Source of the DNA: Bacteroidales bacterium
Lineage (GTDB): Bacteria; Bacteroidota; Bacteroidia; Bacteroidales; P3
Reading direction: 5' to 3'
Length of the DNA stretch: 64,000 nucleotides
Assembly (NCBI GenBank): GCA_017479385.1
Contig: JAFVCE010000006.1
Coordinates: 1 to 64,000 of the forward strand
The notes beneath the pieces were generated by a model that had not been told where the DNA came from, did no database searches, and saw only the letters and a list, made by a program, of their open reading frames with translations. The translations under genes and the position numbers were made by a program. How positions within the stretch are numbered: the first letter of the stretch is position 1; each line of letters begins with the position of its first letter. This document shows positions 25,395 to 37,300 of this stretch, piece by piece.

Positions 25395-28300
25395 TAGTAG
25401 AGAATCATTTTGCGCATTTGGCGCTCGCCGCCATAGCTGATGGCGTAGTAGTACACACCCGAGGCATACTGCGACATATCGAGGTCGATAACGTGGCGGC
25501 CCTCGGGGTAATTGTCTGTCGACTGCTGAACTATGTGGCCCAGAGCGTCGAGCACCATGAAGGTGACTTCGCCCGCGTTGGGTATGGCAAACTCTATGCG
25601 GGTCTCCTTGCGGAAGGGGTTGGGGTAGTTCTGCTCGAGCACGAAGCCGTTGGTTTCTACCTCGGGAATACCGTCTTTGTAGTTCACGACCTCGACCACC
25701 GTGGTCTGGTTGTTGGCAGAATTGCCGTCGCCGGCCATGACAACCGAACCTGTACCCTCGTAGGAGCGAGTCCAGTCTTTGGGCACGGTTTGGTCGAAAA
25801 GTATTGAGTACTTGCGGCGCGGAATCATGTATTCCACTTCGAGGTCCCTGTGGAGCGTTACGCCGTTGACGGTGGCCGAAAGCGAGAGGCGGCGGCCGCT
25901 GATGACCATTGTTCCGCGGTTCTCAAATTCGATGTAAACGCTGTCGTTTTCGCTGCGGTTCTCGACCACAATAACCTTGTTCACAGCTACATCCATATAT
26001 TGCGGAACAATGGCGGTGGTGGTGTCGTTCTTGGGGTTGTTGTCGCCATCGACGTGGACAAAGGCCGTAATGTTGCGCATATCTTCGCGGTTGGTGAAGA
26101 CACGGTTGAACATATGGTAGCCTGTGCCGAGGGCTGGTATGGGCACATCGTTCACGTAGCGTTCAATGACGGCGTTGGCGGTGTCATCGCCAAAGAAGAG
26201 GCCTACTTCGAAGTCGTTGGCACCACGGGCTCCGTCGTTCTCGACGATGAGCGAAACGGTGAAGCCGTCGCTACGCATGGTGTCGAGAACTATAGACTGC
26301 GCCTTGAGATCGTTGATGGAGGTCACGCCCGAGAAGGAGGTCTCGATAGTGTCGTTGAACGGGTAGTCGTCCATCGAGTATGCCGAGTAGGCTTTGATAG
26401 ACATAATGCCGAGCGAGGTGCGCACCTTGTGGCGGAAAGTGTAGTTGAAATATTCCTGGTAGCGCAGCGGGCGACCGAGGAGCGTCATGAGGTTAACGGT
26501 CTCGCGCACAGGCGGTTGACCATTAAACTCGTAGACAACATCGGTGAGGTAAATAGAGTCGAGACCGAAGTTATACATTCGTATGGTAACATCAACCGAG
26601 TCGCCAGCAATGGTGCGGCTATTGGGTTCCACAAACTCCTCCATCTGCAGGTCGTGCTCGAGTGGGGCGAGTATGAAGTAACTACACACCGAGTCGTTCT
26701 CCCAATAAATATCGGTGTTGACGTTGGTGTAGGCGCAGATGGCGAACGTGTCGGGGAACTGGCTGGTAACAATAAACGAGGCGTCGAACTTGAAGAGGTC
26801 TTCGCCATCGGGCGGCAAAATTCCGGTATAGGTACCCATCTTTGACAGGTTGGTACCGAAAGGCTTGTAGGCCAAACTGAATGAGCGGATGGTGTCGTTG
26901 CCATAGTTGTGAACGATGACTTCTGGGCGGATGATTTGGCCATATTTGGGTTCGGTTGGATAGGTGATGGCTACCACGCCCACGTCGACCGGTCGTCGAG
27001 CATGACCAATGGCGAAGTCGTCGAACGCCACACCGTCCAAATAGTTGGTCACCTGCGAGTTACCCTCGTCGGTCTCATATACCATACGGAACTGCGAGAA
27101 CTCGGGGAAGTCGCCCGAAAGGCCAGTTGACGAAGTAGAGAAATAGCACTGCTCGTAGTCGGCGTTGGTGCCATCGAAGTAGTACTGCGGAGCAGCATCG
27201 AGCGGGTCGGGTATGTTGTTATACCAGTGTTCGAGCGAGTCGGCATCGACTTTAGACCAGTAGCCGTCGAAGTTCCAAAATTCCATATACATACGGCTAC
27301 CCTCGCTCATGTTGCGGCGCAACTTGAAGAAGATAGAGTCGGCACGTACCTGCGAGATGTCGAACACCGGCGAGTAGAGGTAGCTGCGGCTGCCCCAATA
27401 ACCAGTGGTGATGGTGGTGGTGAGCATTGTAGACCACGCGTTGGGGGCAGAGTAAGCACTGTCGATACGTGCCTTATGCGGGGTACCAAGTTGCCAGAAG
27501 TTGGTATCGAAGCGCGAGTGCCCACGTGGTGCATACCAAAGGTTCTCGTCGTCGAAGTTGTCGTCGTAGGCAAGAACCAGTATAGGCGAGCGATAGAACT
27601 CGTGCCACATGACGTTATTGGTTGTATCGGCATCGCCATTGGCCAAAGCATTAATTGTCAGCGTGGTTAGGCCCGTCGGGAACTCGTGTTGAGGGAGGGT
27701 GCAGGTGGTAGAGCCTCCTGGGCGCAGGCTGCCCGTCCAGGTGTAGTATATTGTGGTGTCGGCAACATTGGTGTCGGCATAAACATAGTTGCACTCAAAG
27801 CGGACAGAGTCGAGCGGCAACGCGCCGTTGTTAGAAATGCTTATCTTTGGCGAGATAATCGAGTCGGTAATCATGCTCGAATAGGGCGAGACCATACGGT
27901 TGACAGCCACATCGACCCCAGGCTGAGTTTTGTCGTCGTCGACAAAGACCATGAGGTCAATAATGTGGGCGTTGTTGGTGTAGCTGGTAATAGTGGTGTC
28001 GATACCTATAGCTGTATTGCGTATAGTACGCTTGTAGTAGCATGGGCTAATGGTAACGCTTGTGTCGGTAACCATAACGACACGCATACGAGTGAGGCCA
28101 TACGAGGCGTGGTCTGGCACGGTGATGGTGCTGGCAAAGTTGCGGCGTATGGAAGTTGCTTTGCCCCAAGCTGCCACATCGCTGTAGCGACCGGGCACAT
28201 AATTGTTGTTGGTATCTATCTCGAAATTGAACTCGCCATCGCGGTCCCAGTCGACAAAGACTGCAATTTTAACTTGCGTACGAACGTTGCTGGGGGTAAT

Positions 28301-31300
28301 GTTGCTGGCCACGCCGACAATGATAGAGTCGGTCATGCCTCGAGTAACGTGGATTGGTGGGATGACGTAGTTGCCCGTAGCACTATACTTGGCCGTGCGG
28401 TCGGTATAGGTGCGGTAGAGCGGTGGCAGGTTCAGGTCGAGCGAGCCGAACGAGATGCGTGTTATGTTCATTTCGCTCGGTTCGGTCATAGATGGGGTGC
28501 AATACTTGTCTTCGGGGTAGGTGTTGAATTGTTTGTAGGTACGCACCGTGTCGTTGCGGCGCACCATGTCGCCTGGCAATTCGGTGTAGGCGTTGATGCT
28601 GAACCACGTCTCGCGCGAAGGCGTAGAGCTGACGGCAGCCGCGAGGTTGGCCAGTTCTTTGAAGACATAGATGGCTGTATCGCCAGGGGCAATGGTGCCG
28701 GTGTAGGTCTCTTTAACTTTCTGGTATGGGTTGTTGGCGTTGGTACCGTTGCGGTTCATGAGAACATAAGTAATGGGGATATTGCTCTGTGCTGTGGTGC
28801 CGTAGTTGGCAATGCGAACACGAACGGTGTCGTTTTCGGTATAGACGTGAGGCGAATTGGGGGTAATGATTTCTTCGATAGCAATGTCTTTTTCAACACG
28901 TGGTTTGACTTGGACATTCACCGAACCGAAGTCGCTGACACAACGTGTGGTGGTGTTGGTGCATTGTAGGTAGTAGGTCGAGTCGCTGAAATACTGCGGG
29001 GTGTTGCTCCACAACCACGAACTGGTCACAACAGGATTCTGGTAGAAAGGTTTGGTTGTAGTGTCGGGGGCGTAGTACCAGCGAACACCGAGATTCTCGA
29101 TTTGGACGGCGCGCACCTTGCCCCAAGTTCCATAATAGAAACTTGTGTCTTTGCCCTCGGGCTTGGTGGGTTTGTAATCGGAGGTGACGGTGGTGTAGGC
29201 AGAGGTGTCGTTCTCGGGGTGCTTGTCGCCAACATAGGTCATCCAAGTGCGGACGCCGACCTGGATAGCTCTGGCGTTGGGGCCGACAAGGCCAGTGGGA
29301 TAGAGGTTGGCGGTGTGGACTAAGGTAATGGTGTCGGTATCGCCGATGGAGAACATAGAGCTGAAGCGATAGCTCTCGGTGGCAACGGCAGGGATGTTGG
29401 GTACTTCTACGCCAACGGTATGCATTTTGGTTTGGTAGCCGATGGTGGTGGTAGTGCCGGCAGGGATGTCGCGATAGCCCACGTTGGTGACAACCATCTT
29501 GACGGGGTTGCTATCGCGGTAGCAGTTGCGATAGACTTCGGGCACAATGGTGCCAATGGTGGTGATGTTGAAAGCCGGAGCGAGGTAGAAGCGCACATCG
29601 CGCGTGTTGTTCTCGGGCACTTCGTCGCCACTGGTCATGATACTGACGCGGACATATTGCGTGTCGAGCACGCCTACGGGACAGATGAGCTGGACACTGC
29701 CTTCGACAAACGTCTGAGGCAAGAAGTTGGCAATGACCTGAGGCGAAGAGAAGATGTCGGTTCCAACCACTTCGGCCGACCAAACAACGTTGCGTTCGGT
29801 GGCGCTACCGTTGTTATAGAAACTGACGTTGACAGTGATGGTGTCGCCTTCGATGTCGATGGGGTTGGTCACTGTCTTTGGCCACTGAGGATTGGTTATT
29901 TCGACAATCGAAATGTCGTGTGTTGCTGGCAGCATTTCGTGCGCACCGACCGAGGGTTTGCGAAGGGTTGGGCGGATGGAGCCGTCGATGTCGCGCGGCA
30001 CTTCGGAGTTGTAGAGCGCGCGACCGGTCATGTTGGTAACAGTCAGGTGCAGGTCGTCGTCGCCCGCATAGTAGGGGCGTTCTACGACCGACAGAGCTTC
30101 GGTTCCGTGGCGCTCTTGTAGTGTGGCGAGTAGGGTCTCGGTCGGGACGGCTTTGCCGTAGTATACAAGTTTGTTGCTCTCCTCTTCGGCCGTGGAATAG
30201 AAGGCATTATAGTTCGAGGTCGAAATGCTCGTATCCTTCTCAACGTCGTACGCGTAGCCTTGCGCGTAGTTGGATAGGATGTTGTTCATCACCTTGACTT
30301 GGCTGCTGTTTTTGCCCACAAAGAGGGCGTGGGTTGTGGGGAGACTTTGCCCCATACCATTGATGTTGAATGTGTTGTAGTAAATATTTACGTATGATGT
30401 GCTATCAACATACATGGCTGCAGCCGTTGGCTTGGAACCTGTGCCCCTGGTGGTGATGCCTACCATATTATTAATGATGCTGACTGGTTCCTGCATGGTG
30501 CCAGAAATTTGCGACAAACGGAGGCCGATTTTTGTGCTCTGCCATGAGTCGTCGAGATAGACATGGGTCGTATTAACATCTACCTTACCTGCAATAGAGG
30601 TTAAGGTTATGCCTGTTAGGGGGCGACCACTCGCCCTCGACGAAGAGGAGACACTGTTGCCCGCAATGGTTAGGTTATAAACGTCGTTTAATACCAAACC
30701 AGCTTTGAGGAAGTTTGTAATTTGGTTGTTCGTAATGACGATATTCCTGATACCAATAGCCGAGTCTGCAGTTGTGATGGCAAAGTAGCCACTGTCTACG
30801 GTTGAGTTCTCGAGCGTGAAGTCGACAACATTGCTGCGAAGCACAACGGCCGATGCTGTTGAGCGCGGTGCAAAGTCGCCTGCCGAATTGAGGTCTCCTT
30901 TGCCAACTTTTATGTTACACTCGTTGAGGGTGACGCTGTCCGAATTTTCTATCACCACCGAGTTGACGTAACTCAGGTTTTCCTTGGTGTTGCCCTGCGC
31001 TATAGAGCGGAAGGTAATACCGGTGAAGGTTATCTTGTTGCTATTATTAATATATAGTATATAGTTCTCATCCGGGGTGGTGGTTTGGCTGACCAAGACT
31101 TCGCCCAAAGCAGTGAACGATATAGCGTTGGTGGCGTTGCCACTGATGTTGTCGATGACGATATGCTCGTGATAAGTTCCAGGCATAACATTGAAGTTGA
31201 CCGGACCAGAGATACCAACGAGGTTCAGCGTATCGATGGCTTGGTTGAAGGTTGCGAATTGCTCGTTGACGCCAATGGTGTAGCTTCCACTGCAGAAGCT

Positions 31301-34300
31301 TACATTGAGCGTAGCCTCGATAGTGTCGTTGGTGTTGATGGTGTCGCCTTCGACGACGAGGTAAGCTCTGACGCTGTGACGACCGGGGAGCAGTGGGGTC
31401 GAGATGAGCGGCACGGTTGCAATCTCTGACGAGGCCAAGTTGATACCTGTCACGGTGTTGGTTTCGTATTCGCCACCGTCTACCGAGTAGTGCAGTTCGT
31501 AGCCAGTGATTGACTGTCGTCCGAGGTTGCGAACATTGACGTCGAGCGTGGAGTTGCTGCACGATGAAATCTCGATTGGACGAGTCTCGGTTGTCCACGA
31601 CACCATTGCGTCAATATCTGGCACACCTGTAAGGGTGACATCGATACGCGAAGGCTCGCTCTCGCACGAGTAGGCTTTCATCACAAATCTCATGCTTGGG
31701 CGATAGGTAGAGAGGGTTCCTGCCGCAGCTGAGGCGTAGATAGAGTTGGTGCCCGATGTGGATGTTGCATAGAGCGAACGTGACACTGGAGAACTGATGT
31801 AGGCCATCGAAACACCGCTCGTGTTGCGGCTTTCGCAAATATGCCAATCTTGAATAACAATGCTCGACTCGCCATCCCACTCGAAAGGTTCGGAAAACTC
31901 GTAGGTAATCCAGCCGTGGCTGTTGGGCAGGCCGTCGGTATTGCCGTCGTATGTGGTAACACTGTAGTTGGAATCTATATAATAGTCTTCAACCTGCTTC
32001 CAGTCGGTCGTTGAGCTGAAGACAGTGTCGGTCGTTGTGCCAAGACTGATGGCAAACTGCTTGAAGGTGTTGATTTTGTTCGACCTAATTTCGTCCAAAT
32101 AGTAAGATATTGACGATATTAATCCTGGCTGCAGGCCCATGTCGTACAACTCTTTGGCGGTGATGATGTATTGACCTTTCGATTGGAGGTTGTAAGACTG
32201 CCAGGGGTTGGGGTAACGAGGCTCACGGTTGGCCGTTACTTGGATAGAATCGCCGATTTGCCCCTTGTAAAGTTGCAAGTTTTGCTGCGAGACGAAGAAA
32301 GTATCGTCGATGTAAAGATAGTCTGAAGTAAAACTAAAACCTGTGGACAGTCTGTCCATTCTTTTGTTGTACCATATAGGCATCGAGGTCTCGTTTTCGG
32401 GCAGCGACAGCGTGAGGTGTTGCGCATAGTCGGCAATCACGTTCTGCTCCACTTCGGGTGCGGGGAGGGTGAATCGAGACTCTACCGATATGTTGAGTAT
32501 GTCGTTGTGGCGAACTAAATCGCCCCTGACAGAGTCGACCCACACAGTGATGTTAAAGGTAGTGTCGTCGTCGCGCTTCATATTGAGCAGATGGCTGAAG
32601 GTGTGGATGTGCTCGTCATGGACAGCAATACCATCGGCAATGGTATCGACATAGGATTCGTTGCCGGTACTGTAATGCACGAAAACCGAGTCGGAATGCT
32701 CCAGACCGTAGTTATTGATTTTCACCGTGATAGGCTCTTCACCCAGACCACAGCCGCTGTTTATGTCGAGGTCATACAGCTCGATGTCGGCAAGTGGTAC
32801 ATTGATTACATCGACCTGTATTTCGCCCAAATCGCCACGGCAACCGTTCTCGGAATAGAGGAAGAGGTTCGTGTCTGAAACGCCAGGGGTGAGACGGTGG
32901 TCGTTCGAGGCCATAATCCAATGGCGAGCCGAATTGGCAGGGGTTGCGTTGGGGTCGGGCCACGACGTTCTGATAACACCTGCAGGTGCAGTTGCCGGCA
33001 TTGCAATTCCGGCGCCAGCCCAGATATGGTTCGGTACGTTGAGGTTGGCCCAACGCGAATTGCTCGTAATGTTGTTTAGCGGGACAACGTCGTCAATCAA
33101 ACCGTCGTGATAGTAAAGGAAAGCGACATCGGTCTTGATTGGCATTTGTGGAACCTCGTTGGCATCGCCAGCAATGAGGGCCGAGGGGTGGTCGTTGCGC
33201 GAAGTTTTTGCCCACTGGACAACGATGCTCTGCCCTGGTTCTACGGTTATGTTCGGGAAATTGAACTCCTTATTATTATATGTCTCCGTGGCGGAGAAGG
33301 TCTTAAGCTGGTCGCCGTACATATTGGCTGGGGCCGAGCCGACGTTGGTGAGCATGACAGCCGTCTGAGTATTGGAACTATAGTAGGCTGGCACGGTTGC
33401 TGGCAGACCTACCACGTTGGCTTTACGGATTTGGACTTGGGTGATACGCATTAGCGGTATAGCGCGACGTTGCTCGACATAGTAGGTCGTTGCGTCACGC
33501 AGGGGGGGAGTTTGGTAGGTGGAGCCGACGGCGATTGGTTCTTCGTCGTCGGGACTGGCGAACCAGTAGACCTCGGAATTGGCTTTGTCGCCAATATTAT
33601 AAACGTGGCGAGGCCATTGCAGGATGCCACGATTGGCGGTGAGTTGGATGGAGTCGCCATAGTTGACGGAGGTAACGTAGCCAGTCGGGGCCGAAGCGTG
33701 GTAGCGGCTGACTATGGTGAACTCGCTGGTGTCGTTGGTGTGGTTGGGGTCGAGCGACGACTCAACCCAGACTTTGATGTGGTGGACCGAGTCAAGCTGC
33801 CCAGCCGGTGGCAGGTAGAGCATGATACCTGTCGAGAAAGCTATTGAGTCTTCGGCACCGACAGTGGCATCGACGAGTGCGGTCTTGGTTGGACCATTGT
33901 TGAGCTTGAAGTAGACTTTAATATCGGCGCCAGATGTGTCGGGGTCGTAGACGTAGACTCCGATATTACGTAGCGAGGGGATGAACTCGACTTGGTCGGG
34001 AACGGCGCAGTAGTTGGTGAGGGGTTCGTAGAGCGATGAGATGACAAAGTCGTACTGGAGCGTGGTGAACTCGAAGGCTCCGATGCACGATGTGTCAGGG
34101 TTGCGGGGGGTGCCAAACATATCGGTCGTAACCGAGGCCACTGGGAGGCCAACGCCTTTGATGGCGCGGTTGTAGGTGCGGAGGTCGGCGTTGTAGGCGT
34201 TGAGGAAGTCGGGTTTGAAGACGAACGAGGCTGTGTCGGATGGCACACGAGACTGCCATTGTGACAGTGTGGCACAGTTATTGATATCATTATAGCGGCA

Positions 34301-37300
34301 GAGGGTGTTGCCCGAGGCGAAGTAGATGTTGTGGCCGAAAGTGACGGTAGTTGCATTGAGTGGGGCGAAGCTGAGCGCGAAGTTGTTGGGGTCGAAAACG
34401 ACGAACATATTGTTGAGCACTCGGGTGTTGGCCAGTTCGGAGCCTGTTGCACCGATGACCGCAGCCGGCACATTGACGCGAGTTGGCGCCGAGAGTTTTA
34501 CCGAGTTGTAGACCACATCTATCCAGTTGGTGTTGAGGATATTGAGCGGGGTCATCTGGCTGATAGCCGAACCGTCGTCCTTGATTTCAATCATGTTGTT
34601 GGCTATGACGCCTGGGTGGTCCTCGGTGCCCTCGATGTCGGAGGCTGCCAACGCGCCAGCGCCACGGGTGATGAAGATGCTGTTGCTTTCGACTACCGGG
34701 CCACCGTCGCAGTATTGCAGACTGAGCAGGTAGCGGTCGTTGGTTTGAGCGTCGGCAATGACGTTGTGAGAAATGATGGGCGAGGTCTGGGCTGTGACGG
34801 TGAGTGCCGCGAAAGCCGGATTGTCGAACAGGCAGTTAGTGACCTGGTTGTGCAGGGCGCGCATATCGGTTGCTTCGCCAGCCAGCCACAGCTGGACTTG
34901 GCCACGGGTGAAGGTGCAACTGTCGAAGACTATAGAGTCGGCGCCGCCCGTGTTGACCAGCGTCGCCATTTGTGCCGCCTGATTGTCGGTGAACTGACAG
35001 GTGACAAAATGGCAGTCGGTGGCAGTCGGTTCGAAATAGAGCAGCCCCTTGAGCGGTTCCGAGGCGTAGACGTGGCCATCGACGGTGATTGTAGGCACCT
35101 CCTCGCGTGTGGCGAAGTCGATACCGGTGAAATAGACGTGGCGAGCCTTGCTTAGGTCGACCAGATATTCGTCGCCATACGAGTTATAGAATGTCACTCC
35201 GCCCTCTTTGGCACGGAAGTTGACATAGTTTTCTGGGGAGAGTCCATTGACATAAGGCATCGCGAAACTGGTGTACTCGCCTGGTGCCAAATAGACATTG
35301 AGTATTGAATCGACGCCGCAACGGGCGAGCACGAACAGGAAGTGCTCGATGTTGTCGTAGTCGGCGTTCGGGTAGCCGATGGTGATTTCGCCACTCATCG
35401 GGCCGGCACACGAGATGAAGTCTGTAGTGGCAGTGTCGTTGTAGGGCTCATAGTCGCGAATGCGGCTGGAGCCACACTCGATGGTGTCTTCGGTCCAAGC
35501 AATGAGCGAGTGGAAACCCTCCTCGGTGTGGAGGGTGTTGGTGATGGTCACCAGCTCGGTCTCGTTGGCGTCGAGGCTGCCCGTCCAGTCATAGTATTGC
35601 GTGCCCGTACCGTCCACATCGAACGCTATGCGTGCCTTGGTGAGGGTTCTGACACCGAAGTTGCGCAGTCTGACCACTATTTGCTCGTCGGGCGCGGTGG
35701 TGGTAGCCACATCGAAATTGGGGTACACAATCGAGTCGATACCGGCATCGCAGTATAGTGGCAGGTTCGCTTGCGATTCGAAACCGAAGAAAGGTTTCCA
35801 TTCATCGAGACTTGTAGCTTGTAAGAAACCTGTCGAGGTGTAGGGGTCATCGAACTGTCCAGCCTGCTTGCCGAGATAGTAGATAGTGACCTTATCAGGC
35901 GTTATGGGGATGGTTACAACCCCAATCGGCGCAGAGTAGTTGCTTCCGACTTCATCGTTGTAGAGCATCTGAACCACGAGGTCTTCGCCAGCATAGGCAA
36001 ACGTATCGGTAAACTGTATGGTTTTCTCGCTATACTGGGCTCCTGCGGGGCAGAACCAGTCGCCAGAATAGACGTCGCTTGCGTCGGCCGTATACATTCT
36101 ATCGCTGTTTATGTTCGTATAGGTGGCGGGCTTATTCTTCATCCTGACGGTAAAGTTGTAGCGCGTCTGGTCTTGGGCCAACACATCCGACAGCTTGAAA
36201 GTGAGCGATGTGAGCGACCCTGGACCGAAGCCATGCTCCTGCATAAAAGCCTTGCTGTATACAAATTCGCTTCGGTTGTCGCCGTAGAATGGGAATGGGT
36301 AGGTTATCGACGACCCGATAGCACTAAGGTCGAGGCGGTTGTTCTCGTCGCCCACATAGCTCTTGTTGGCTTTGCCACGGGCGTAGCGGAATTCTACGCG
36401 ACCCGTCTCGCTTGCGGGATAGGTAGCCATGTTCTCGTTGCGGCTGGCGTCGCGCGCCACAAGGTGGAAACGCATAAGGGTGTCGTAGCCATGGAAGGGT
36501 ATGACAGCCGAGTAGAGCCCTTGGCTGCCAGCCACCGAGTCGAGCCTCACGGTGTCTTCATGTGTGGGGTTGGTACCAACCGAATAGGAGACATAGAGCG
36601 AGTCGGGGTTGAGGGGTGACGCCACAGACGACTCCAGTTTGGCCAATACCTTGGCGCCGCGGCTGTTGGGGTAGATTCCCGCATCGGGGAACGACAACAT
36701 ATTGATAACCGGGGCCTTGATGGGGTCTTGGCTGGCTTTGACGCTGATGGCGTCTATCCACCAACCGGTGCCGTCGGCCGTGCCTTCTAAACGTTTGTTG
36801 ACCACAAACTTGAACTGCAACTTGCGGTTGGCTTGCGACACACTGTTGAGCACCGTGTTGATTTCGAAACGTTCATGGCGCCAATAGTCGTTAACCATCT
36901 CGCTCGATTTCCAGTCGCCATACGAATCGCACGAAAACGAGTAGGTACCGCCACTGAGCACCGAGCCCTGATAGTACTGGTAGTTGAGGATTGTCCAGTT
37001 GGTCTGGTCCGGGCGCTTCATATAGACCGTTGCCACACGGTTACGGTCTTCGAGGTTGGCACGCAGACTGAGGTTACAGATGTGGTCGAACTCGAGCACT
37101 ATGTAGGTCAGCGCCATATTTTGCGAGAAGTCGATGGTGTCGGTAATCAACTCTACCGTGGCGCCAGTGCGCTGAACGAGCTTGATAGACTGCGCACCAT
37201 CGGTGTGGAGCTCGCCGTCCATCGAATAGGTAGAACCGGTCGAGAGCGTGTAGTGCCGATTGGTTGCGTCTTCGAAGTCTTCGGAGTACATCTGGTAAAT

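Noticed and set aside
27686-28969. 427-residue plus-strand frame within the giant gene
   Set aside because: Antisense shadow of a single 12-kb coding frame; no start signal, no family resemblance.
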